64,000 bases of DNA, taken from positions 12,939,001 to 13,003,000 of the forward strand of contig CATNEN010000003.1 in NCBI GenBank assembly GCA_950097015.1, given 5' to 3'. The notes under the pieces are model-generated. The model made no database searches and was not told the DNA's origin. It saw only the letters and a list, made by a program, of their open reading frames with translations. This document shows, one piece after another, positions 1 to 11,600 of the stretch. Source of the DNA: Macrostomum hystrix. Its lineage: Eukaryota; Platyhelminthes; Macrostomidae. How positions within the stretch are numbered: position 1 is the stretch's first letter; every line of letters begins with the position of its first letter. The position numbers were made by a program, and so were the translations under genes.

Positions 1-832
1 TTTTTTACTCCCAAGGCGCTATAATCTACCCGAAGCAAGCGAAGTTGGCATACTCGTTGTCGGAGATGCTTCCGACAGGGCCATGACTTCTCGTGACGTA
101 GTTATTGAGCTTCAACGTCCTGATGAAGACCGCAGGCGTCTGCTCTCAGTGTCTGTGACGCATCGATCATACGATGCCCTGCAGTACGTGCTGTTCTTGC
201 CGTATGGACAGGACGGGTGGCACCCAGAGTTGAGGATGACGAACGGGGGCAAGCTGACGCCTCGCAAATACTACGCCAGCGAGATCATGGTGCGGCCCGG
301 CCTGTTCAATGCGCTTCACTACGGCCGCCGCCTGCTTCAGCAGTACCTGGTTGATCAATGCTCGAAAATCGAGTGCGAGAGACTGACCTATCTCCGCACC
401 CACCAGGATGACCTCCGCAGCGAGACGTACAGCGGCCTGCGCGATGCCCTGTTTGCAGAGGACGGGCTGCGGAACGCAGCGGATCCTAATGAGGTCGGCA
501 AGCCAGTGTTTCTGTCATCAAGTTTCGTGGGCGGTCCCCGGTACATGATGGAGCGGCTGCAGGATGCAATGGCCTACGTCCAAAAATTTGGTAAGCCGGA
601 CCTGTTTGTGACGGCCACCTGCAACCCGAAGTGGCAGGAGATCAGCGACGAGCTGCTGCCGGGACAGAAGCCGGAGGACCGGCCGGACATTGTCAGCCGC
701 GTGTTTGAGCTGAAGAAGAAAGCTCTGATGGCGCGACTGAAGAAACTATGTGGTCAGGTCTCCGCGCATGTGTGTTCTCTAGAGTACCAGAAGCGCGGTG
801 AGTCCGTTGTTATAGAAAATTATTTTTTATGA
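1..832 (+). mobile_element. Helitron Rep/helicase N-terminal fragment, open at left edge
   Basis: An open frame runs from base 2 to the stop at 832 and is open at the window edge, so the start lies outside. The protein matches the Helitron-like N-terminal domain: RRYNLPEASEVGILVVGD near the start, then QYLVDQCSKIE, then GGPRYMMERLQDAM, KFGKPDLFVTATCNPKW, LLPGQKPEDRPD and finally HVCSLEYQKRG. In the family this last motif is followed by the HUH-type His pair (LPHAHIL-like). Here homology stops at about base 800 and ends in unrelated residues and a stop. The break falls exactly at CGCG|GTGAGT, a good 5' splice site, so either an intron starts here or the element is truncated. No helicase domain is visible downstream. 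The family differs from the Helitron at 49-51.7 kb, judging from the one region the two share. Recognition of the family is firm; whether it is functional is not decidable. Confidence 0.85.
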
Positions 833-1419
833 AGCTATTTTGATTGCTTTTCTGGCTCTGCCTTGATTTATGTCGGCTTGAAAGATGTGCGTGCTTTTTA
901 TTTCAATTAAGTCATTCAAGTTGTTAGATGAAAATGAAGATTCTAATTGCCTAAATAAGTCTTGACTAGAACTGAAAGGCCCGGTCCCTATCAGGCCCAC
1001 AAAGTTCAATACACGCTCGCAATATATGCAGATATTTAGTACAAGGCCTCGCCTCGAGGGAACGGGAGCAAAAAAGAGAAGAAGACAGGAAAATGTGAGA
1101 AGGCGGAGGCAATGAGCCGGTTGCTCCAAAAAGGCGTATCCCGAAACGAGAGCGCTTGACAGCCTTCTAAACGATTAGCTCAAGAGCAGTACTCTTAAAA
1201 GTGCGGTCAAGCGAAATAAAAAACTCCTTCTACTAAAAGTCCCCTTCTACTAAAAGTGATAAAACGCTAGTCTTTCCGAGTTCTCGAATAGGAATCACGA
1301 AGATCGCTAATTCCTTGAGCTCAGAGCCAAAAAATTGATCCACCTGTTGCATATAGAGTTGCTTAGACGAATCCGTTCTTTGAAATCCTTTAGCTGAAAT
1401 ACGTCACGGCTGCAGGACC
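833..1419. other. Unassigned sequence between Helitron fragment and first array
   Basis: No coding exon recognised on either strand. It contains a short direct repeat, CCTTCTACTAAAAGT, at 1226-1240 and 1243-1257. It could be the non-coding remainder of the Helitron, but I see no clear CTRR end with a hairpin. Confidence 0.4.
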
Positions 1420-2330
1420 TTTGTCTCTCTCCCGCGGCCCACCTGTCTCTCCCTTGCGGCCTGCCAGCACCCGCCACCCCACTATAGCGCCTTTCCCTCG
1501 CGACCTGTCAGCACCCCAACCCCACTATATTGTCTCTCTCGCAGCCTGCCAGCACCCACCACCCCACTATAGTGTCTTTCTCTCGCAGCCAGCCAGCACA
1601 CACCACCCCACTATAGTGTCTCTCTCTCGTAGCCCGCCAGCAACCACAACCCCACTATAGTGTCTCTCTCTCTCGCAGCCCGCCAGCACCCACCACCCCA
1701 CTATAGTGTCCTTCTCTCGCAGCCAGCCAGCACCCACCACCCCACTATAGTGTCTTTCTCTTGCAGCCAGCCAGCACCCACCACCCCCACTATAGTGTCT
1801 CTCTCTCTCTCGCAGCCAGCCAGTACCAACCACCCCACTATAGTGTCTCTCTCTCTCGCAGCCCGCCAGCACCCACCACCCCACTATAGTGTCCTTCTCT
1901 CGCAGCCCACCAGCACCCACCACCCCCACTATAGTGTCTTTCTCTCGCAGCCAGCCAGCACCCACCACCCCACTATAGTGTCTTTCTCTTGCAGCCAGCC
2001 AGCACCCACCACCCCCACTATAGTGTCTCTCTCTCTCTCGCAGCCAGCCAGTACCAACCACCCCACTATAGTGTCTCTCTCTGTCGCAGCCCGCCAGCAC
2101 CCACCACCCCACTATAGCGTCTCTCTCTCGTAGCCCGCCAGCACCCACCACCCCACTATAGTGTCTTTCTCTCGCAGCCAGCCAGCACCCAACACCCCCA
2201 CTATAGTGTCTCTCTCTGTCGCAGCCCGCCAGCACCCACCACCCCCACTACAGCACCTCTTCCTTGGGGCCTGCCACCACCCTACACGCCACTATAGCAC
2301 CTTTCTCTCGCGGCGTGGGCTGTCAGCACC
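1420..2330. repeat. Minisatellite, ~44-bp unit, about 20 copies
   Basis: Units are built around CCCCACTATAGTGTC, a CT run ending in TCGCAG, and CCAGCACCCACCA. Unit length varies between about 42 and 46 because the CT run changes. CACTATAGTG is a perfect 10-bp palindrome in almost every unit. It lies downstream (3') of the ammonium transporter gene. Long open frames on both strands here are products of the repeat. Confidence 0.95.
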
Positions 2331-2526
2331 CAGTCGTATGGCAATTTTTACGGCTTGCATGCTGTATATTTTTATTGTTCGCAATAACTGTACAAGTAAT
2401 AATTTAAAAATATACAACAGCAAAAAACAAATAAACCGCTAGTTAATATTTTATAAGATTAAATCAATAAAAATGCTTGTGTCATTAGTGCCATTATAGA
2501 AATTTCGGAATAGAATAATGTTGGAT

Positions 2527-2532
2527 TTTATT
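2527..2532 (-). promoter_or_regulatory. Polyadenylation signal of the ammonium transporter
   Basis: AATAAA on the minus strand, about 90 bases past the stop codon at 2620. It is the first canonical hexamer after the gene. Confidence 0.55.
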
Positions 2533-2619
2533 TAATTAACGTTACATTTTACTGCCGCTTGTTGCCTTGCAATGGAATAGTTTTACAAGTTTTCACACAA
2601 TAGAAATCAGGTGTTAGTG

Positions 2620-5600
2620 TCAGACGCCGATGTCTTCCATTCCAATCGATCTATTGTGAAACCCGAAGCCGCCAGAAATGACGGTAGCTGAGCCGTAAAG
2701 ATGATAAGCATTCAGCTGACTCAACTTGTTCAATGCCACACCGTTGCCATTGCCGCCACTGACACCATTAGCTGCGACTGGTCCAGAGGTGCCTCGGACT
2801 TCGTCGACATTGTGCGCCGAGTCGTTGCCGCTGCCGTCACCGCCGCCGCCGGCCACGCTGGACTCCTCGTCAGGCGAGCAGCCGCAGATGCCCTTCTTCT
2901 TGATGGCCTTCATCATCAGGCCGGAGAAACGACGCGGACGCACCCTGCTGGCGAAGTAGCGCTTCTCTTCCAGCAGGCACAGTTGGTCCAGGGTGCCGAT
3001 GTTGTGCTCAAACAGGTCGGCTCCGATAAGTTCCTCCTCCACTGTCATGCGAATACCCATCGTCACCTTCAGCAGCTGAGGGAATAGGGATATTGTGAGG
3101 AGGCTTTAAGTGAGGCTTGTGTGGAATGAAGTGGACTTGTTGTGGAGTGAGGTGGGTGTGGAGTGAGTTGGTTGTGGAGTGAGGTGGGTGTGGAGTGAGT
3201 TGGTTGTGGAGTGAGGTGGGTGTAGAGTGAGTTGGTTGTGGAGTGAGGTGGGTGTGGAGTGAGTTGGTTGTGAATTGAGGCTTGCGTTGAGTGAGGTAGG
3301 CGTGCAGTGAGGTGGCTGTGAAGTGAGGTGGGTGTGGAAGGAGGTAGTTGTTAAGTGTGGTGGTGTGGAGCGAGGTGGGTGAGGAGTGAGGTGGGTGTCA
3401 AGTGAAGGGTATGTGAAGTAAGGCTTGGGTGGAGTGAGGTGGGTGTGGAGTGAGGTGGGTGTGGAGTGAGGTGGGTGTGGAGTGAGGATAGTGTGGAGCG
3501 ACGTGGGTGTCTAATGAAGTGGGTGTGTTACGGACGTAATTAAAAAAGTTCATTGCAAAGCTATGGGAGTTTACGAATAACAAATGGCACGCGAGAATTT
3601 TTAGTAAGCACATTCTTTTCGTTCTATTAGAAAATGAATGTGTGCCTGACGAAATAACCTAATTAGTGTGACTACAATACTGATACGTGATCGCCTCATG
3701 CATGGAATATGAAAATCTCATTAGTCTGCTGGATTTTTTGGATTAAAAGAAAGACAGATAATAAAAGCCATCATGCGGATTCTGGACTAGTTTTATTATT
3801 TAAGGCTCGTTCGTGATTATTTATTGCCTCGCTGAGAAACTTAGGAAATATGAGAAAGATAGAGAGACTATGAGAAAGATAGAGAGACTATGAGAAAGAT
3901 AGAGAGATAATGAGAAAGATAGAGAGACTATGAGAAAGATAGAGAGACTATGAGAAAGATAGAGAGACTATGAGAATGATAGAGAGGCTATGAGAAAGAT
4001 AGAAAGATAATGAGAAGATAGAGAGACTATGAGAAAGATAGAGAGATAATGAGAAAGATAGAGACTATGAGAAAGATAGAGAGATAATGAGAAAGATAGA
4101 GACTATGAGAAAGATAGAGAGACTATGAGAATGATAGAGGCTATGAGAAAGATAGAGAGGCAATGAGAAGATAGAGAGACTATGAGAAAGATAGAGAGGC
4201 TATGAGAAAGATAGAGAGACTATGAGAAAGATAGAGAGACTATGAGAAAGATAGAGAGGCTATGAGAAAGATAGAGAGACTATGAGACTTTGAAGTCAAA
4301 ATAAATAATGGCGGAAAAGAAACAGTTTATTTAAATAATATAGTCTCTAAGTATTTTATTTCTAGTTGATGCTATGACTTAAAATAGTTATCACAAAACT
4401 TTTTTATCAAGACAATAATCCCAAAAACAGCAGCAATGAGCCCGGTACCCACCCCCAGAGACAGGACGGTAATTAGCGCACTCCAACAGGCGATGCACAG
4501 GCAGGTGAACAGTTGAATGCCCAGCAGTTTAAAGCCGCCACCGTGTAGAAGTCCGATTTGGCCATTGTTCATATCGTCAAGGGGATCTTGGTCTACGAAA
4601 ATGCCGCATGCGATCATGCCCTGGGTTTGGTGAGGTTTTAACGGTGCTCAGGGCTATTGCGGAGCAACGACCAGTTGGACAAACTAAGATTTTATCTAAC
4701 GCGAACTTTCAACGCGTTTTAAAGAGGCTGTCACTCACACAACTCTCTACTTGAAGGTCGGGGGTTCGATTCTTAATAATAATAACTGCCGGAGGGCTGC
4801 GGGCAGTGGCACATCATTCGGTGACACTAGACCCGCAGCCAGCGAGGAGGCAATTCTGCCCATTTCGCTGGCTCCTGAGCACACAAGCACGCAGATACTG
4901 TAGGCAGGTACACGCTCACACAGGTGTGTACATCTGCCCTGACTTTTTCATCATCAGGCAGTGTACACTCTCACTGTTCCTTGGAGGTTGGCCCTTAAGG
5001 GTGTAAAATTGCACGACAAGCCCCCAAGCCTTCTCTCCGCGCCAAGCCTGCGCACTGCGCTTCCGCAGTGGCCTCGCTGCGGGATCGAACTTAGGGACCT
5101 TGGTGCGAGAGGCAAACGCGTTAGCCGCTCTGCCACTCACCCTCAGGGTTCGTTTCCCGACTCCACTGGAACAATCCACTGGAGTCATTTAGCAAGACAC
5201 TTGACTCTGCATTGCTTCAGTCCCAGCTGTTAAATGGGTACCAGTATCATCTGGGGCAATCGAGGGTGGGTATGGCGTTCCCCCAGTCCATGGACTGAAC
5301 AGCCGTGCGCAGCCTTCAGATGCGCGGCGCAATAGCTGCGGCTGTGCTGTCGGCTGCCCATCTGGCTTAATAAATAATTAAAAATAATATACTGCATCTA
5401 TGTGTGCTTAGGGCAATGAATAGGCAGAGTTTAACTGACCAGCTGTGCGACACTTTAACATTGAAAAGCATTCAGTTTTACTGCAGTCCAGACTATGGCA
5501 GTGGAATTTCTGCAGACAGAAAAAAATAGTTTAAAGGGCAACCAGGGAATCATGTTTACAAAAATAAAAAATTCATTTAGCAAATATGGATCGAATGCAC

Positions 5601-8600
5601 TGAATGCTGTTTTTTTCAGGTACTCAAAAAAGCTTTTACCTAAAAATGCCTGTTCAAAAACCTGCTCAAAAAGAAAAAAAATCCGCTGCACTTGAAAATG
5701 CAGCGAATAATTAGCTTAAGCATTGTTAAGTCTACCAGAATTGTCGGAATTGTACTCAGAATATTTTACATTGTTATTAAATCATTACATTTTCTATTTT
5801 AGCGTGTCCTGGGCTCGCTACGCTCGTAAAACTTGTTTCTAATTAACTTTGATGAATTTCTGTTAATTTCTCTTTCACAAAAATTCTAGAACAGGCTCAA
5901 TGACAAGTCACTGATGTCTATGTTCTTCGCCAAAACTTCCTCACTCTGCCCTAACCAACTCACTCTCCCCTGACCTACTCACTCTCCCCTGACCTACTCA
6001 CTCTCCCCTGACCTACTCACTCTCCCCTGACCTACTCACTCTCCCCTGACCTACTCACTCTCCCCTGACCTACTCACTCTCCCCTGACCTACTCACTCTC
6101 CCCTGACCTACTCACTCTCCACTGACCTACTCACTCTCTCCTGACCTACTCACTCTCCACTGACCTACTCACTCTCTCCTGACCTACTCACTCTCCCCTG
6201 ACCTACTCACTCTCCACTGACCTACTCACTCTCCCCTAACCTACTCACCCTCCCCTGACCTACTCACCTGACCTACTTCCCTAACCTGCTCGCTCTTCTC
6301 AAACGTGCTCGCTCTGGTCGAACCTGCTCACTATTCTCAAACCTACTCACTCTGCCATCGCACCCCACCAGCCGAACTCACCCAGAAGCCGCCCAGTCCG
6401 TGGACTGGAAAGGCGCCAACCGGGTCGTCAATCTTGAAGCGGTCCATCAGCGGTACAGCCGGTACAACCAGTAGGCCGCCGATGAAGCCAATCACCACTG
6501 CCTCCCAGGGTCGGACTACGGAGCAGCCGGCTGAAAAAAGTTAAAGATTATTTCCAAGATTTTTATTGGTTGTGAGCTAAAACGTTAAAATGAGCTAATT
6601 GCACTGCAACTTCTTGCATTTTAGGTTTCAGTCAACATTTGAACCTCTGGAAATACTGGATCTCATTTCAGTCTCATTTTTTTGTTTTCGACAGTAGGAA
6701 ATCGACAGTAGTTGCAAAAGTGAGGTGCATGAACCGACAAGGAGTGAGGTGGGTGGAAAATTGAGGGGCAGGAATGGACAGGGAGTGAGGTGGGTGCAAA
6801 AATGAGGGTCAGGAACGGACAGGGAGTGAGATGGGTGCAAAAATGAGGCGCTGGAATTGACAGGGAGTGATTTGGGTGCAAAATTGAGGGGCAAGAATCG
6901 ATAGGGAGTGAGGTGGGTGGAAAATTGAGGGGCAGGAATGGACAGGGAGTGAGGTGGGTGGAAAATTAAGGGTCAGGAATGGACAGAGAGTGAGGTGGGT
7001 GCAAAAATGAGGGTCAGGAATGGACAGGGAGTGAGGTGGGTGTAAAATTGAGGGGCAAGAATCGATAAGGAGTGAGGTGGGTGGAAAATTAAGGGTCAGG
7101 AATGGACAGGGAGTGAGGTGGGTGCAAAAATGAGGGTCAGGAATGGACAGGGAGTGAGGTGGGTGCAAAATTGGGGGGCAAGAATCGATAAGGAGTGAGG
7201 TGGGTGGAAAATTAAGGGTCAGGAATGGACAGGGAGTGAGGTGGGTGCAAAAATGAGGGTCAGGAATGGACAGGGAGTGAGGTGGGTGCAAAATTGGGGG
7301 GCAAGAATCGATAAGGAGTGAGGTGGGTGGAAAATTGAGGGGCAGGAATGGACAGGGAGTGAGGTGGGTGGAAAATTGAGGGGCAGGAATGGACAGGGAG
7401 TGAGGTGGGTGCAAAAATTAGGCTCAGGAATGGACATAGACAGGAATGGACAGTTATTAGAAAAATAGCTCTTGGCAAAATTAGAGCAAATCCGTTTAAA
7501 ACGAAAATACTTTTTATAGCAAGCCCAGAAGCACATGGTAACTCACCAGTCACAGAAACTAACCCAGCTAGAATGGAATTGATGATATCATTCACTTCAA
7601 ATTTGCCCTTGTTCATTAGGAATCTGAAAAAAATGTGGACCATAACAGTTGCCAAAGTATTCATCGGTGCGTTAAAAATGTGCCTAGCTCTATGATGGAG
7701 TCAATTAGTTTAATCGATAGCCAGGTTGAGTCCCCTACGCTTGATTGAGTCAAAAAGCAGAAAGTACTGTAGGTAACGGAATTCCGGAAGCTTGGAGATC
7801 TGTCCAAGGCCGGATTAACTCACGTAATAAATATCCCACTCAGGCCACCACCCATCGATGCGTTTAGTGTTGTAACAGCGGCTCTACAAACATAGGAGTA
7901 AAAATTTGTTTTAGTTTTGAGCGAGATACACTGATGAGCGCTAACGAATGACTCTGGGAGAGGCTGAAGGATCAGGGATTAGCTGAAGGATCAGGGGATT
8001 AGCTGAAGGATCAGGGGACTAGCTGAAGGATCAGGGGATTAGCTGAAGGATCAGGGGACTAGCTGAAGGATCAGGGGATTAGCTGAAGGATCAGGGGACT
8101 AGCTGAAGGATCAGGGGATTAGCTGAAGGATCAGGGATTAGCTGAAGGATCAGGGGACTAGCTGAAGGATCAGGGGATTAGCTGAAGGATCAGGGGACTA
8201 GCTGAAGGATCAGGGGATTAGCTGAAGGATCAGGGATTAGCTGAAGGATCAGGGGATTAGCTGAAGGATCAGGAGATTAGCTTAAGGATCAGGGGATTGT
8301 AGGATCAGGAGATTAGCTGAAGGATCAGGGATTAGCTGATCCATCAGCGTAGAGACTGAAGGACTCACTTAGCTGCTAGCTTCCATTTTCCATTTGAGAT
8401 GCCGAAAGTGCTGCCACAGTTGAAAGCCAACCAACCCCACCTGTAGGAAATGTCGAATTGTCTAGCATAGAGAATTACATTCTAATTTCTAAGAAATAAA
8501 AAAATTCACAATGCATCAACCAAGACATTATACATAAAGACAAATACATAAAGTATTTAGCTATGATATATTGAATTATTTGTACAATGGCTTGCATAAT

Positions 8601-11600
8601 GAAAATTTAGCATTTCTTTTCAATGCATTTGTAATCTGAACTGCTTTTCATTTAGTGTCATTTGAAGATTAGAAATCATGCACTTTGAGTGTAGACAGTT
8701 GTTCTCATCTGTCAACAGTCGGGAGTCAAAAGAATTGAAAACTGGCCTTAGTAACTATTGCTGCATTCCATGACAGCTCAATAAGGGGAGAGAGTATCAA
8801 TTGTCAAAAAAGGACGTGCAAGGCCATCAGGTTGAAAATGACAGGAACCTATAAAACTGTAAATAACTACTATAAAAAATGTTGCTCAATCACAGTTGCG
8901 GGTGTCACGTAAAATAATAATAATCGGCTCGTAAGCAATCAAGCCTAACCTACTCACTCTCCCCTGACCTACTCACATTCCCCTGACCTACTCACTCTCC
9001 CCTAACCTACTCACATTCCCCTGACCCACTCACTCTCCCCTGACCTACTCACTCTCCCCTGACCTACTCACTCTCCCCTGACCTACTCACTCTCCCCTAA
9101 CCTACTCACTCTCCCCTGACCTACTCACATTCCCCTGACCTACTCACTCTCCCCTAACCTACTCACTCTCCCCTAACCTACTCACTCTTCACTAACCTAC
9201 TCACTATCCACTAACCTACTCACTCTCCCCTAACCTACTCACTCTTCACTAACCTACTCACTATCCACTAACCTACTCACTCTCCCCTAACCTACTCACT
9301 CTGCCCTAACCTACTCACTCTGCCCTAACCTACTCACTCTCCACTAACCTACTCACTCTTCACTAACCTACTCACTATCCACTAACCTACTCACTCTCCC
9401 CTAACCTACTCACTCTGCCCTAACCTACTCACTCTGCCCTAACCTACTCACTCTCCCCTAACCTACTCACTCTTCACTAACCTACTCACTCTCCCCTAAC
9501 CTACTCACTCTCCCCTGACCTACTCACTCTCCACTGACCTACTCACTCTCCCCTGACCTACTCACTCTCCCCTGACCAACTTACTCTCCCCTGACCTACT
9601 CCCTCTCCCCTGACCTACTCACTCTCCCCTGACCTACTCACTCTCCCCTGACCTACTCACTCTCCCCTGACCTACTCACTCTCCCCTGACCAACTTACTC
9701 TCCCCTGACCTACTCCCTCTCCCCTGACCTACTCACTCTCCCCTGACCTACTCACTCTCCCCTGACCTACTCACTCTCCCCTGACCTACTCACTCTCCCC
9801 TAACCTACTCACTCTCCCCTGACCTACTCACTCTCCCCTGACCTACTCACTCTCCCCTGACCTACTCACTCTCCCCTGACCAACTTACTCTCCCCTGACC
9901 TACTCCCTCTCCCCTGACCTACTCACTCTCCCCTGACCTACTCACTCTCCCCTGACCTACTCACTCTCCCCTGACCTACTCACTCTCCCCTGACCTACTC
10001 ACTCTCCCCTAACCTACTCACTCTTCCCTAACCTACTCACTCTTCACTAACCTACTCACTCTGCCCTAACCTACTCACTCTGCCCTAACCTACTCACTCT
10101 GCCCTAACCTACTCACTCTGCCCTAACCTACTCACTCTGCCCTTACCTACTCACTCTGCCCTTGACCCCACCACTCGCACTGGTTTTTTTAGTTCAGGTG
10201 TTTTTGGGAGGGCAAAAGGTTTGTTTTCCTGTCTAGATAATTCCATTTTCGCTCTTAGCGCGCAGATAAGCCAACTGTGAGTGTGACAGGTGCAACTGAA
10301 GTGCTGTCAGTTGTCCATCTAAAGAATAGTGTATTCCCGCTATAAGTTAATCATGCGCATTAGGCTTGCTTGGAAGCTTCACTTAATTAACCACTGCCAG
10401 GTAAGGCGAAGGCAAAGTAGTGATAAAAACTCTTATTTTTAGAATGATTATGGGTTTAGAAAAGATACTATAGAGAACTCGGTCTGCTAGCGTAGATAGA
10501 TATACAGCCAGATGCAAAACAATAAAATGGTACAGACACTGCTGTTTTATTGTCTTGTTCACAAGTCAGAAACTCAAACCAATTGGCTACAGTGTCCCTA
10601 AATAACCTAGGCCTTCGAGATAAAATTAAATATAGATTGAAATGCATATTAAGAGCCTCTTATCAATTGTTTCTTGACTCATATAGGCTGTTCTATTTTT
10701 AGATCATGCATGGCCTTGAGGCACGCCTGGGTCGCATGACAATCTGTTATTAGTCATCACGAACACACATTGCACATAAGTGCTTCATTCCAAAATTAAT
10801 AGGTAAGGGTCCCGTTCAATTAAAAAAATTTAAGCGAAACCCGGGTGATTAACTACGATTAATGTTAATATGCTTTTCTAATGACGTACACAATTTACAA
10901 TCTGAACTCACCACAGCATGAACATGCCAATCATGGCATTAGTAGGATTTCCTCCCCTAGGGAATTCTCTTTCGGAGTCGTACTTTCCTAGCCTAGGGCC
11001 GAGCATATAGGCCGCTACTAGAGCAGATATTGCGCCAAGAAAGTGCACCGCGCCAGATCCGGCGATGTCAACGCAGCCCATTCTACGTAGGAAGCCACGC
11101 TTATCCCACACCCAGTGGGCTGGAATGCAGTAGACTACGGTATTGATGAAGCTGAACACTATGTAGGAGTCCAGCTTGGCCCGTTCAGCCATGGCGCCAG
11201 ACACAATAGTGGTTGCTGTTGTGGCGAAACTGTGGGTTTTTTAGTAGATTCCCTACAATCAGTTGAGTACAGTCCCTACAATCAGTTGAGTACAGTCCCT
11301 ACAATCAGTTGAGTACAGTCCCTACAATCAGTTGAGTACAGTCCCTACAATCAGTTGAGTACAGTCCCTACAATCAGTTGAGTACAGTCCCTACAATCAG
11401 TTGAGTACAGTCCCTACAATCAGTTGAGTACAGTCCCTACAATCAGTTGAGTACAGTCCCTACAATCAGTTGAGTACAGTCCCTACAATCAGTTGAGTAC
11501 AGTCCCTACAATCAGTTGAGTACAGTCCCTACAATCAGTTGAGTACAGTCCCTACAATCAGTTGAGTACAGTCCCTACAATCAGTTGAGTACAGTCCCTA

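Noticed and set aside
1567-2235. 222-codon minus-strand frame and complementary plus-strand frames
   Set aside because: Purely repeat-encoded, from the 44-bp minisatellite.
4740-5145. tRNA genes (A and B box matches, also at 17.57, 21.73, 36.81 and 55.9-56.2 kb)
   Set aside because: Boxes are followed by repeated SINE bodies and no cloverleaf with acceptor-stem pairing was seen; they are tRNA-derived SINE heads.
7624-7700. Extension of AMT exon 6 upstream to an acceptor near 7690
   Set aside because: Phase would also fit, but the extra residues duplicate the position already filled by exon 5 and break the family's usual spacing; TTTTTTTCAG at 7624 is the better acceptor.
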